A stretch of 34,880 bases of DNA from Hyphomicrobiales bacterium (GCA_028290705.1 JAQGJH010000068.1:1-34880); one strand, 5' to 3'. Positions 7,142 through 15,467 are shown, counted from the stretch's first letter. The notes: a model not told the origin generated them from the sequence alone. Numbers and translations are program-made.

Positions 7142-8179
7142 TCAGCGAGCGGCTTCGGCGATTTTCCGGGCACGCTCCACCACCGTCTCGGGGCTCTTGT
7201 AGACGCGGTCGAGAATCTCGGAAATTTCCTCGGCGCGCACCGGATCGACCTCGATCGCCTGCTTCTCGGCTTCGGCCTTGTAGTCGGGGTCCGTCATCGT
7301 CGCCTGGAAAGCGGCGCGCAACGCGGCGACCCGCTCCGGAGGAACACCGGACGGCGCGGCGAGAGGCCACGCGATCGCAAGCCTCGCGAGGAAAAGCTCC
7401 AGCAATGTCCTGTCCTCGTCATTGGCTGCGAGATCGAGCGCCGAAGGCACGTTCGGCAGATCTGGCGCGGCCTTCGCGCCGAGCTGCACCAGGATGCGGA
7501 TGGTCTTGTCGGCGATCCAGTTCGGCTTGCTGGCCTTGATGTAACCCCACGACAGGCCCGCCATTCCATCGGCTTCACCGCGCTCCACCGCCAGCAAGGT
7601 TTCGGTCGCTCCGGGATAACCGGTCACGACCTTCAGTTTGGTGCCCAGGATCGAGTTCATGATGAGCGGAAACGTCGCCGTATCGGCTCCCCCGCCCGTC
7701 GTCGCGACGACCATCTCGCGGGTTCTCAGATCGGTGAGCGAATTGAACGGCGTGTTGCTGCGAACGAAGACGAGATTGGTCTCGCGGCTCGGACTGCCGA
7801 TCCAGTTCAGCGCGCGCGGGTCGAATTGCGCGCTCTTGTTTCCCATCAGCGGCTCGAAGATCACGCCACGCGAGAAGGTCCCGATGACGGTGCCGTCCTT
7901 CGGGGCGATGTTGGCGAGATAGTTCACCGCCGTCAGGCTTCCCGCGCCGGGCATGTTCTGGACGATCACGTTCGGCTTGCCGGGAATGTGCCGGCCGATA
8001 TAGCGGCTGATCGTTCTCGCGTTCAGGTCGTATCCGCCGCCCGGCGAAAAACCCACGATGATCCGAACGGTCTTGCCCTTGAAGAAATCCTCCACAGCAT
8101 CCGCGCTCGCCTTCGTGCCCAGCGAGCTCATGGCCACCAGAGCCAAGGCAAAAATCGCAGTCCTGCGCATGCGAACCAT
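7142..8179 (-). CDS. TctC-like periplasmic solute-binding protein
   Basis: A 345-residue TTT-type binding protein and first gene of the operon with the FAD monooxygenase. A signal peptide (MVRMRRTAIFALALVAMSSL..., cleavage probably after KASA) precedes DAVEDFFKGKTVRIIVGFSPGGGYD. Family motifs include PGKPNVIVQNMPGAGS, APKDGTVIGTFSRGV, VTGYPGATETLLAVERGE and IRILVQL. It belongs to the same divergent subgroup as the proteins at 3046, 16610 and 23801. The ATG at 8179 has a strong CGGGAGGA ribosome-binding site. Transcription probably starts in the 8180-8337 interval, where two palindromes suggest IclR control. It should capture the aromatic or carboxylate substrate for the downstream monooxygenase; no TctA/TctB genes accompany it. 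Confidence 0.9.
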   Translation of the reverse strand: MVRMRRTAIFALALVAMSSLGTKASADAVEDFFKGKTVRIIVGFSPGGGYDLNARTISRYIGRHIPGKPNVIVQNMPGAGSLTAVNYLANIAPKDGTVIGTFSRGVIFEPLMGNKSAQFDPRALNWIGSPSRETNLVFVRSNTPFNSLTDLRTREMVVATTGGGADTATFPLIMNSILGTKLKVVTGYPGATETLLAVERGEADGMAGLSWGYIKASKPNWIADKTIRILVQLGAKAAPDLPNVPSALDLAANDEDRTLLELFLARLAIAWPLAAPSGVPPERVAALRAAFQATMTDPDYKAEAEKQAIEVDPVRAEEISEILDRVYKSPETVVERARKIAEAAR

Positions 8180-8221
8180 CAGAGTCCTCCCGTTGAGCAG
8201 CGCTTGTCTCGGCTGCCTTTT

Positions 8222-8238
8222 TTAGAACGTCGTTCTAA
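8222..8238. promoter_or_regulatory. candidate IclR operator 1 (TTAGAACG-T-CGTTCTAA)
   Basis: A perfect 17-bp inverted repeat, two 8-bp arms around one base, lies 42 bp upstream of the TctC-FAD monooxygenase operon start in the divergent interval with the IclR gene. It shares the GAACG-N-CGTTC core with a second palindrome at 8285-8295. IclR proteins commonly bind short palindromes next to their own gene. The assignment is inferred from position and symmetry. Confidence 0.65.
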
Positions 8239-8284
8239 TCTGCCACATGCCGTGACCGACGCGCAAGACGGCACGCGGAAAACA

Positions 8285-8295
8285 GAACGCCGTTC
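8285..8295. promoter_or_regulatory. candidate IclR operator 2 (GAACG-C-CGTTC)
   Basis: This palindrome has the same core as the site at 8222-8238 and a centre exactly 60 bp away (8230 and 8290), close to six helical turns. It lies about 43 bp upstream of the iclR-type start codon, so the regulator may control both its own gene and the divergent operon. Confidence 0.6.
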
Positions 8296-8337
8296 CGAAA
8301 ACTGGACGGCGCCGGACGCGACGTCTAGGCTGGCGCC

Positions 8338-9060
8338 ATGGATGACACTGAAACCAGGAGCGGCGTGGCGTCGGTCGAGCGGGCTCTCGCCCTGCTCCGC
8401 GCCTTCACGCGCGATCGGCCGCGACTGAGCCTCGCGGAACTTGCGGAGGCGACCGGGCTCTACAAGAGCACGCTGCTTCGCCTCGCCCAGACGCTCGAAG
8501 GAGACGGCTTGCTCAGCCGGACGCCCGGCGGCATCTATCATCTCGGACCCGCCTGCCTTCATCTGGCGACGATATATCAGCAAGCCGTCGAACCGGCCGA
8601 AATCATCCTACCGGCCTTGCGCGCGCTCAACCGGCTGACGGGCGAGAGCGCGTGTTTCAACATCCGGAACGGCGACAAGCGCGTCTGCGTCTACAGGATC
8701 GAGTCCGTTCACCGGCTGCGCGACCACGTGATGGTCGGCGACGTCATCCCGCTTGCACAAGGCGCCGCGGGTCACATCCTCAGCGCCTTTTCGGGCATGC
8801 CCGGCCGCAAATATGCATTGATCCGGAAGCGGGGGCTCGCGATCAGTCTGGAGGAGGTCACGCCCGGAGTCGCCGCCATCGCGGCGCCGGTCTTCGAGGC
8901 CGGCGAGAGCCTCGCGGGCGCGCTCGTGGTCAGCGGTCCGCGAACACGGCTCGACAAGATCGCCATCGACAGGATCGGACCTCTGCTGCTGGACTCGGCG
9001 CGGGATGTGACGCGACAGCTGGGCGGAAGCCTGGCGTTGTTCGAAGCGGGCGCCGGATGA
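8338..9060 (+). CDS. IclR-family transcriptional regulator
   Basis: A 240-residue regulator. An N-terminal winged helix-turn-helix (about residues 10-65: SVERALALLRAFTRDRPRLS, LAELAEATGLYKSTLLRLAQTL, LLSRTPGGIYHLGP) is followed by the IclR effector-binding GAF-like domain (about 80-235), including LNRLTGESACFNIRNGDKRVC and GVAAIAAPVFEAG. Such proteins respond to small aromatic or organic acid ligands. The gene is divergent from the TctC-FAD monooxygenase operon, with two GAACG-N-CGTTC palindromes in the 158-bp gap, so it most likely regulates that operon. The ATG at 8338 has only a weak AGG upstream. Whether it activates or represses cannot be read from the sequence. Confidence 0.93.
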   Translation: MDDTETRSGVASVERALALLRAFTRDRPRLSLAELAEATGLYKSTLLRLAQTLEGDGLLSRTPGGIYHLGPACLHLATIYQQAVEPAEIILPALRALNRLTGESACFNIRNGDKRVCVYRIESVHRLRDHVMVGDVIPLAQGAAGHILSAFSGMPGRKYALIRKRGLAISLEEVTPGVAAIAAPVFEAGESLAGALVVSGPRTRLDKIAIDRIGPLLLDSARDVTRQLGGSLALFEAGAG

Positions 9061-9229
9061 TCCGCGACGCTGCACGGCATGCCGGATGCGCCGGCCGTGG
9101 CTTGAACCTCCAAATGCGGCTGAAAAGGCACTGAGAGGAAACCTACGGGCCGATCGTGCATTGCCCCAACGTCGCCCGCGCTGACGCTGGCTCGCGGCCC
9201 TTTGCGGCCGAGGTTATGAGGATCCGCCT

Positions 9230-9661
9230 TTGGTCTCTCTATCTGCACCGGTCCTGTCCCGGCCGCTTCATCCGCTGCACGCGATCCTGCTGGCCTTCGC
9301 GTTTCCGCTCTTTCTCGGCGCCTTGCTGAGCGACATTGGCTATTGGGCGACCTACCACGTTCAATGGGCCAATTTCTCGTCGTGGCTGATTGCCGGCGGC
9401 CTGTTCATGAGCGCCTTCGCGGTGCTCTGGGCGCTCGTCAATCTTTTCCGCCGCGGCCCTGCCGGCAAAGGCCGGCTGCTGATCTATTTCGTCGTGCTTC
9501 TCGCCATGTGGGGACTGGGCCTCGTCAATGCGCTGGTGCACGCGAAGGACGCGTGGGCCAGCATGCCGGCAGGTCTCTACCTGTCCGTCGTCACGACGGC
9601 GCTGGCCCTGGTCGCCTCCTGGGTCGGCTATTCCGGATTTCGCAGCGGAGACTTGAAATGA
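9230..9661 (+). CDS. DUF2231 family membrane protein
   Basis: A 143-residue inner-membrane protein with four predicted spans: HAILLAFAFPLFLGALLSDI, the SSWLIAGGLFMSAFAVLWAL stretch, LLIYFVVLLAMWGLGLVNAL and YLSVVTTALALVASWVGYS. The RPLHPLHAILLAFAFPLF opening is typical of DUF2231. I use the TTG start at 9230 because a GAGG sequence sits 7 bases upstream and no in-frame ATG would keep the conserved HPLHA segment. Its stop overlaps the start of the PQQ-type dehydrogenase gene (ATGA), so the two are translationally coupled. DUF2231 proteins often accompany periplasmic PQQ- or cytochrome-linked dehydrogenases, so an electron-transfer or anchoring role is plausible but inferred. Confidence 0.85.
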   Translation: MVSLSAPVLSRPLHPLHAILLAFAFPLFLGALLSDIGYWATYHVQWANFSSWLIAGGLFMSAFAVLWALVNLFRRGPAGKGRLLIYFVVLLAMWGLGLVNALVHAKDAWASMPAGLYLSVVTTALALVASWVGYSGFRSGDLK

Positions 9662-10941
9662 GCCGATCCTCTCTCCTGATCGGCGTCATGGCGCTGAGCC
9701 TCGTGGCTGTCGCGGGCGGAACCGTGTCGGCGCAATATGGCGCCACGCCCAATTTGCCCGAGCCGCAGCGCGGTCTTCTGCCCTCGATGAAGATTCCGCG
9801 TCCCGCCCAATGGGGCAATGAACTTCCCACGGTGCCGCAAGGCTTCAAGATCGAAGCCATCGCGACGGATCTCAAAATTCCTCGCCAGACGCTCGTTCTT
9901 CCCAACGGCGACATTCTGGTCGCCGAGGGATCGGGCGGCCGCGCCCCGACGCTGCGCCCGAAGGACTTCATCGCCAATTTCATCAAGAGCCTCGGCAAGA
10001 CCTCGGTGAAGGGCGGCAATCGCCTGACGCTGCTGCGCGACAGCGATGGCGACGGCAAATATGAAGCCCAGGGCGTCTTCGCCGACAATCTCGATGCGCC
10101 TTACGGCCTGGCCTACGTCAACAACGCGATCTACGTCGCCACGCAGGATGCCGTGGTGCGCTTCGATTACACCGAGGGCCAGAGCCAGGCGGGCGGGCCC
10201 CCGACGAAGCTGACGGACCTTCCCTCGGTGATCAATCATCACTGGACCAAGGCGATGACCAGCAGCCCCGATGGCCGCTTCCTCTATGTCGGCATCGGCT
10301 CGAACAGCAACATCGCCGAGCGCGGCATGGACGCGGAGGAAGACCGCGCCATGGTCTGGCAGATCGACGTCGCCACCGGCATGCACAAGCCTTACGCCAC
10401 GGGACTGCGCAATCCGACAGCCTTCGCGTTTCAGCCGCAGACGGGACAACTCTGGGCCGTCGTGAACGAGCGCGATGAAATCGGACCGGATCTCGTGCCG
10501 GATTATCTCACCTCGGTGCGCGAAGGCGGTTTCTACGGCTGGCCCTACAGTTACTGGGGACAGAATGCCGATCCGCGCGCACAGCCGCAAAAGCCCGAAA
10601 AGGTCGCGGCGACGCTACGTCCCGATTACGCGCTCGGCTCGCATGTCGCCGCCCTCGGGGTGGCGTTCTCCAACCAGGCGTTGGGCGCGGAATTTGCCGA
10701 CGGCGCGTTCGTGGGCATGCACGGCAGCTGGAATCGGAGCAACCCCGTCGGCTACAAGGTGGTGTTCGTCCCCTTCCGCGATGGACGTCCGGCAGGTGAC
10801 GCGATCGACTTCGTGTCGGGCTTTCTGGTCAATGAAGGCTCCACGCGCGGACGCCCCGTCGGCGTCACGGTGGATCCGCGCGGCGCGGTGATCGTCGCCG
10901 ACGACCTGTCGAACACGGTCTGGAGAGTGACGCGAAACTGA
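9658..10941 (+). CDS. PQQ-dependent sugar (sorbosone-type) dehydrogenase
   Basis: A 427-residue exported beta-propeller protein of the soluble glucose dehydrogenase / L-sorbosone dehydrogenase family. A signal peptide (MSRSSLLIGVMALSLVAVAG..., cut probably after VSA) precedes propeller repeats. Visible marks are the first-blade VPQGFKIEAIATDLKIPRQ, a Ca-site-like LLRDSDGDGKYE, SPDGRFLYVGIGSNSN, GLRNPTAFAFQPQTGQLW with VNERDEIGPD, GGFYGWPYSYWGQN and the GMHGSWNRSNPVGYKVVF motif. The family oxidises sugars or aldoses in the periplasm and passes electrons to the respiratory chain via PQQ. The start overlaps the upstream DUF2231 stop (ATGA), defining a two-gene operon. PQQ biosynthesis genes are not in the window, and the actual substrate is open. 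Confidence 0.88.
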   Translation: MSRSSLLIGVMALSLVAVAGGTVSAQYGATPNLPEPQRGLLPSMKIPRPAQWGNELPTVPQGFKIEAIATDLKIPRQTLVLPNGDILVAEGSGGRAPTLRPKDFIANFIKSLGKTSVKGGNRLTLLRDSDGDGKYEAQGVFADNLDAPYGLAYVNNAIYVATQDAVVRFDYTEGQSQAGGPPTKLTDLPSVINHHWTKAMTSSPDGRFLYVGIGSNSNIAERGMDAEEDRAMVWQIDVATGMHKPYATGLRNPTAFAFQPQTGQLWAVVNERDEIGPDLVPDYLTSVREGGFYGWPYSYWGQNADPRAQPQKPEKVAATLRPDYALGSHVAALGVAFSNQALGAEFADGAFVGMHGSWNRSNPVGYKVVFVPFRDGRPAGDAIDFVSGFLVNEGSTRGRPVGVTVDPRGAVIVADDLSNTVWRVTRN

Positions 10942-10962
10942 GGTCTCGCGCGAAAGAACGCG

Positions 10963-10987
10963 ACGCCCGGCCTGAATGGCCGGGCGT
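10963..10987. terminator. hairpin in convergent intergenic gap
   Basis: ACGCCCGGCC (10963-10972) pairs perfectly with GGCCGGGCGT (10978-10987) around a TGAAT loop. It fills the 47-bp gap between the PQQ-type dehydrogenase and the convergent isochorismatase-fold gene, so it could end transcription from both sides. There is no T-run on either strand. Confidence 0.5.
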
Positions 10988-10988
10988 G

Positions 10989-11735
10989 TCAGGCCGACGT
11001 CGGCGGGCGCTTGGGCAAGTTGTCGAACAGATCGTTGTTGAGGCCGGCAACGAACTCCAAAGCCTCGTGCGAAGACACGACGTCGGCATATTTGGCGTTC
11101 ATGTCGGCCAGGCTGATGGCATGGCTCGCGTCGCAGCGGTCGAAACATCCGTCTTCCACCACCGACACACGGTAGTTGAAGCTGAAGGCGTCCACGACCG
11201 TTGCACGGACGCAGCCGCTCGTGCTCGTACCTGTCACCACAAGGCTGTCGCACCCGAGCAGGACGAGGTAGCTCAGCAGATTGCTCGCGTGAAAGCCGCT
11301 CGGCTTCTGCTTCAGCACGACCAGGTCCTGCGGCTCGGGAGCGATGTCCGCCACGATGTCGTTCGGGTCGATCCGGCGGTCGGCGCCCGTCGTCCATTCC
11401 TGCGTTCGGGCGTTCTTCCACGACCAGCTGCCGGCGTCCCAATTGTCCGGCCGAGCGACGCCGGTCGTGTAGATGACCGGAAGGTTCTTCGCCCGGAAAG
11501 CGGTCGCCACCGACTTGATGACCGGAACGGCGTCCCAGGCATCCTCGCCGCATGAGTTGGGCCATCGTTCGATCGACGTCATGACCGGCTCGCGCACGTC
11601 TCCGGTAAAACCGTAGCTGACATCGATGATGAGCAGCGCCGGCCGGCGGCCGAAACCCTGACGTGCCCCGTACCCCGACGCCGCAAACACCTGCTTGTCG
11701 CGTTCGGTGAGAAATCTCTCCCAGATTCTCGGCAT
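10989..11735 (-). CDS. isochorismatase-family cysteine hydrolase
   Basis: A 248-residue cytosolic hydrolase of the isochorismatase / N-carbamoylsarcosine amidase superfamily. The catalytic triad is visible: Asp38 (ALLIIDVSYGF), Lys144 (VLKQKPSGF) and nucleophile Cys175 (TSTSGCVRATVVDAF), with the usual cis-peptide region just before Cys. These enzymes cut C-N bonds in carbamoyl compounds, maleamate, nicotinamide and similar amides. The N-terminal extension (MPRIWERFLTERDKQVFAAS) resembles that of N-carbamoylsarcosine amidase-like proteins. The ATG at 11735 has AAGGA upstream. It lies 88 bp downstream of a family-5 binding-protein gene on the same strand, probably the same transcript, so it may act on the imported compound. 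The substrate is inferred only at the level of amide or carbamoyl bonds. Confidence 0.9.
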   Translation of the reverse strand: MPRIWERFLTERDKQVFAASGYGARQGFGRRPALLIIDVSYGFTGDVREPVMTSIERWPNSCGEDAWDAVPVIKSVATAFRAKNLPVIYTTGVARPDNWDAGSWSWKNARTQEWTTGADRRIDPNDIVADIAPEPQDLVVLKQKPSGFHASNLLSYLVLLGCDSLVVTGTSTSGCVRATVVDAFSFNYRVSVVEDGCFDRCDASHAISLADMNAKYADVVSSHEALEFVAGLNNDLFDNLPKRPPTSA

Positions 11736-11823
11736 CGAAACATATCCTTGTTGGCGGACGTGTTCGCAAACAGGACCGCCTCAGCCTCTGGGCCTGCCGG
11801 TCTTGTTCTCGCGTCGGGATGGG

Positions 11824-13347
11824 TCAGCGCATCTTCACATCGAGCCACCAGGCCTCGCCCGACGGATCGTTCGGCCAGTCGACATTGGAGCGAACGCCGT
11901 TGATCAGGCGGTGCGACCAGAGGAACTGCGCCGGGACGTCTTCGGCCAGCTTGTCTGCGACCTGTCGCATGATCTCGCACCGCTTCTCGGGCTCGAACGT
12001 CGCTCTGGCTTTCTGAAAAAGCCCGTCGACCTCGGCGCTCGAATATTTGATGCGCGGCGAAACGCCGGTCTCGAAATATTGCGACAATGCGACCGCCGGA
12101 TCGGCGACTTGCCCGCGCCCCATGTAATAGGCCGGCACGCGGCCGTTGCGGACGTTGGACCAAAGGTTCGCCCATTCGGGCGTCTTCAGCGAGACCTTGA
12201 ATCCGACCTGCTGGAGCATCTGCGCGACGGCCTCGGAGATCTGGCGGTCGGAGATGTAGCGGCCGGTCGAGGAATAGAACTCGACCTCCGGCCCGCCCTT
12301 TGCGAAGCCCGCCTCGGCCAGCAATTCCCGTGCTCTCTTCGGGTCGAACCTGGCCGCGCTTTTGGCGCCTTCCGTATAGCAGAACTGATGCGGCCCGAGA
12401 GGTCCGTCGAGCGGATCCGCGTAGCCGAGCAGCAGGCGCTGGATGATCGCATCACGATTGATCGCATGCGCGGCGGCCCGTCTGACGCGCACGTCGTCCC
12501 AGGGCTTCGATGCCGGGCTGAAGGCCACGAACATGATTTCGACCGATCCTGTGGGAACGATCTTCACGTCGGGCCGGCCCTGCAGCCGCGCGACGAGTTG
12601 CGGCGGAACCAGACGGGCGACCTGCACCTCGTTGTTCAGCAAGGCGGTGACCCGCTGCTCGGCCTCCCGCATCTGACGGTAGACGACGACATCGGGCGCT
12701 TCAGGACGCTTGTCCGGCCAGAGCTCGTTCTTGCGGATGACGTAACGCTGATCCACCGCGAAGTCTTCGTATTTGTACGGGCCCCAGCCGAACGGATGAC
12801 TCTTGTAGCCGGCCTTGCCGTGCGTCTCGTAAAGGTCGGCGCTCGTAATCGCGAACTGCCCGAAAATATCTGCCGGGAGCTGAGAACTCGGGGTCTTGGT
12901 GTTGATGTCGACGGTCTTGTCATCGACCGCGACGACGTCCTTCACGGATGCGAACAGGAACCTCTGCTGGCTGTCGGGATCGGTCATGATCCGGTTCCAG
13001 GAGTGGACGACGTCGCGGGCAGTCGGCCCAGGTCCTCCGTCGCTTCTCTTGAGATCCGTCCGCAGCGTGAATCGCCACGTATGGCCGTCGTTGATGACGT
13101 CCCATTTTTCGGCGAGCATGCCGACGAATGCTTTTTTCTCGTAATCGAGCCGTCCCAGACAGCCGTAGACCTGGCACCAGATGAAATAGAGCTGCGACTC
13201 GCTCTCCGCATAAGGATCCATCGTCGTGATCGTCGAGGTCGACGTCACGGTCAGCACGCGGTCGGCGGCCGCGACAGGTGCGCCATGCATCAGTAAACCG
13301 GCGGCCAGCAGAGATCCGAATCGTGTTCGCGCCGCGCCCTTGCCCAT
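11824..13347 (-). CDS. ABC transporter substrate-binding protein, family 5
   Basis: A 507-residue periplasmic binding protein of the peptide/opine/nickel (SBP_bac_5) class. A signal peptide (MGKGAARTRFGSLLAAGLLM..., cut after VAAA) is followed by DRVLTVTSTSTITTMDPYAE, the AEKWDVINDGHTWRFTLR motif, GWGPYKYEDFAVDQRYVIRK, the DDVRVRRAAAHAINRDAIIQ motif typical of the family, and the C-terminal lobe ending EAWWLDVKMR. The ATG at 13347 has an excellent GGGAGGAT ribosome-binding site. It would capture a short peptide or other amide-type solute. No permease or ATPase genes (DppB/C/D/F-like) are adjacent, so it is an orphan subunit in this window. The next gene downstream is an isochorismatase-fold amidase. 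Confidence 0.92.
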   Translation of the reverse strand: MGKGAARTRFGSLLAAGLLMHGAPVAAADRVLTVTSTSTITTMDPYAESESQLYFIWCQVYGCLGRLDYEKKAFVGMLAEKWDVINDGHTWRFTLRTDLKRSDGGPGPTARDVVHSWNRIMTDPDSQQRFLFASVKDVVAVDDKTVDINTKTPSSQLPADIFGQFAITSADLYETHGKAGYKSHPFGWGPYKYEDFAVDQRYVIRKNELWPDKRPEAPDVVVYRQMREAEQRVTALLNNEVQVARLVPPQLVARLQGRPDVKIVPTGSVEIMFVAFSPASKPWDDVRVRRAAAHAINRDAIIQRLLLGYADPLDGPLGPHQFCYTEGAKSAARFDPKRARELLAEAGFAKGGPEVEFYSSTGRYISDRQISEAVAQMLQQVGFKVSLKTPEWANLWSNVRNGRVPAYYMGRGQVADPAVALSQYFETGVSPRIKYSSAEVDGLFQKARATFEPEKRCEIMRQVADKLAEDVPAQFLWSHRLINGVRSNVDWPNDPSGEAWWLDVKMR

Positions 13348-13450
13348 GACATCCTCCCTGCACGCACTCCTCGTGACGGGAGCGACTGGCTCGATCTGAT
13401 GCCGCGACTCTTGTCCTGTCAAGACAGCCGTCCGCGCCGCCTCGGCAACC

Positions 13451-14449
13451 TCAATTCGGTTCGGCGAGCAACTTCCGGAACTTCTCGATCTCCGCCGGAA
13501 CCAGCGCCCTGACGTAGTCCGGCGACATTTCCTCGCTCGTCGCCGGCAGCGATCCCAGATCGTCCACGCGCTTGGCGAAGGCTTCATTGGCGACGGCGGC
13601 GCGCAGGGCCGCATTGAGCTTGGCGATGACCGGCTGCGGCGTCCCCTTGGGCGCGAACAGGCCGTTCCAGCCCTGCTGCTGGAAGCTCGGAAGTCCAGCT
13701 TCCACCGAGGTCGGCACGTCCGGCAGAGACTTCAGTCGCTGCGGAGAGGAGATCACCAGGCCGGTGAGCGTCTTGCCCTGGATGGCGCCCGACACGGACG
13801 CGGCCGCGTCGCACACGCCGTCGATCTGGCCGCTCACCGCGTCGTTGAGCGCGGGTGCGGCCCCGCGATAGCTGACGAGTTGCACCTCGACGCCGCTGGC
13901 CTGGATGAAGGCCCGGCAGATGAGATAATTCGATGATCCGACACCCGCGTGCCCCATGTTGATCTTGCCGGGATTCTTCTTCGCATAGGCGATGAATTCG
14001 GTCAGCGTGCGCGCCGGGAACTTGGCGTTGACGGCGATGACCGGCAGCGTCTTGGCGACGAGTCCGATCGGCACGAAATCATCGGACGTGTATTTGATGT
14101 CCTTGTAGATGCTGTAGGCCGCAGCATTGGTGCCACTGTTGCCGATCGCAATCGTATAGCCGTCGGGATTGGCGCGCGCCGCGCGCGTCAGGGCCGTGGA
14201 CCCGCCCGCCCCGGACGTGTTTTCGTTGACGATGTTCTGACCCAGGTCCGCGCGCATGTATTCGGCCGCAAGCCGCGCGATCACGTCGGATGTTCCGCCA
14301 GCCGCGAAAGGCACGATCATGGTGATGGGACGGGTCGGATAGGATTGGGCGAATGCGGGCGCAGCCGCGCAGCACAGGAGGACTGCCAGACCGAGCCGCT
14401 TCGCGAGCGCATGAGGTCTTGGGCGAGCGAAAGTTTCGGCTGACGACAT
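13451..14449 (-). CDS. Bug-family (TctC) periplasmic solute-binding protein
   Basis: A 332-residue canonical Bug protein. A signal peptide ending AAAPAFA precedes the classic QSYPTRPITMIVPFAAGGTSD opening. Other marks are the GAGGSTALTRAARANPDGYT loop, KKNPGKINMGHAGVGSSNYL and VQLVSYRGAAPALNDAVSGQ around the ligand cleft, SLPDVPTSVEAGLP, and WNGLFAPKGTPQPVIAKLN. It should bind a dicarboxylate or related acid in the periplasm. The ATG at 14449 has GGGAGAG upstream. It lies upstream of the family-5 binding-protein gene on the same strand (103-bp gap) and downstream of the LysR gene (97-bp gap). Unlike the proteins at 3046, 7142, 16610 and 23801 it belongs to the main Bug subgroup. No TctA/TctB genes are near. 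Confidence 0.93.
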   Translation of the reverse strand: MSSAETFARPRPHALAKRLGLAVLLCCAAAPAFAQSYPTRPITMIVPFAAGGTSDVIARLAAEYMRADLGQNIVNENTSGAGGSTALTRAARANPDGYTIAIGNSGTNAAAYSIYKDIKYTSDDFVPIGLVAKTLPVIAVNAKFPARTLTEFIAYAKKNPGKINMGHAGVGSSNYLICRAFIQASGVEVQLVSYRGAAPALNDAVSGQIDGVCDAAASVSGAIQGKTLTGLVISSPQRLKSLPDVPTSVEAGLPSFQQQGWNGLFAPKGTPQPVIAKLNAALRAAVANEAFAKRVDDLGSLPATSEEMSPDYVRALVPAEIEKFRKLLAEPN

Positions 14450-14546
14450 GTTTCTCTCCCGGCTTTTGCGCCATACTGGCCGAAGCCGGCAAGGTGCGCA
14501 ATTCAACGCCACGCTTTCGACGCCAGACTTTCGTCGGCTGCATCAC

Positions 14547-15467
14547 TCATGCACTGCGGGATGACGGGCCCGTCACCTTCAGCGACCGGACGAAGTCCCG
14601 CAGAATCTCCTGAAAGCTTTCCGCCAGCGTCGACGGCGGGACGGATCGCTTCGACAGGAGCCCGACCGTGCGGGTGATGCGTGGACGCGACAGCGGCACG
14701 GCGCGCAGATGCGGCGGCAGGTGCATGGTGGCGAGATAGGGTGCGATGGCGAGGGCCGTTCCGCCTTCCACCAGCATGAAGGCCGTCATGGTGTGCTGCA
14801 CCTCGTAGGTCCAATTCATCCGCTCCGCCCGCAACCCCAAAGCTTCGTCGACGATGATGCGGTTGGCGGTCTTTTCCGTCGCGCGGATCAACGGCAGGTG
14901 CATGACCTCCGCGAAGGTCACGACCTTGCGGTGCGCGAGCGCATGATCCTTCCGGCAGATCAGGAAATACTCGTCCGAGATGAGCGGCTCGGTCGCGAGG
15001 TTCCAGCGGTTCGACGCCAGGATGGCGATGCCGAATTCCGCCTGGCCCGACGCGATCGTCTCGCCGATCTCGGTCGCAGACTTGTCGAAGATCCGCACCT
15101 TGGCGCCCGGATGCTTTTGCATGAAGGCGGTGAAGACCGTCGGCAGCATGTGCACCGCCAACGTCGGCATGCAGGCGAGGCTGAGGACGTTCTGGTGGTC
15201 GCGATGGCGGTCGCAGATGAGGTCGAGCTGATGCTCGAAATCCTTCAGCAGCGCGCGCGCATGCGGCAGCAGGTCGGAGCCCGCCTGCGTCAGGCTGACG
15301 TGCCGCGTCGTCCGGGTGAAGAGCTTCACCCCGATGCTTTCCTCGAGCTTTCGCAAGCGGTGGCTGACCGCCGTCTGCGACAGGTTGAGATGCGCGGCGC
15401 CACGGCGAAAGCTGCCGAGATCGGCAATGCTGAGAAAGGCTTCGAGCCCCGGAACATCGACCTTCAT
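14547..15467 (-). CDS. LysR-family transcriptional regulator
   Basis: A 306-residue LysR regulator. The N-terminal helix-turn-helix (residues about 3-62: GLEAFLSIADLGSFRRGAAH, LNLSQTAVSHRLRKLEESIG, VKLFTRTTRHVSLTQAG) is intact, followed by the periplasmic-binding-protein-like effector domain (about 90-295). The ATG at 15467 follows GGGAGGG; an ATG 12 bases upstream would overlap that site. The gene is divergent from the amidohydrolase-TctC-alpha/beta hydrolase operon with a 242-bp gap, and LysR proteins usually control the divergent operon. An AT-richer patch near 15478-15500 (ATTG...CAAT) could hold its binding site, but no clean T-N11-A box stands out. The inducer is unknown. Confidence 0.93.
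   Translation of the reverse strand: MKVDVPGLEAFLSIADLGSFRRGAAHLNLSQTAVSHRLRKLEESIGVKLFTRTTRHVSLTQAGSDLLPHARALLKDFEHQLDLICDRHRDHQNVLSLACMPTLAVHMLPTVFTAFMQKHPGAKVRIFDKSATEIGETIASGQAEFGIAILASNRWNLATEPLISDEYFLICRKDHALAHRKVVTFAEVMHLPLIRATEKTANRIIVDEALGLRAERMNWTYEVQHTMTAFMLVEGGTALAIAPYLATMHLPPHLRAVPLSRPRITRTVGLLSKRSVPPSTLAESFQEILRDFVRSLKVTGPSSRSA

Noticed and set aside
5932-7539. 535-codon plus-strand frame across the FAD monooxygenase
   Set aside because: It covers the opposite strand of the flavoprotein motifs and the start of the next gene; there is no domain and its composition is Arg/His-rich.
11695-13296. 533-codon plus-strand frame over the family-5 binding protein
   Set aside because: It is antisense to a gene with a clear signal peptide, motifs and ribosome-binding site, and has no recognisable domain.
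14562-14575. 14-bp palindrome TGACGGG/CCCGTCA
   Set aside because: It lies inside the 3' coding end of the LysR gene; a terminator or operator role has no support.
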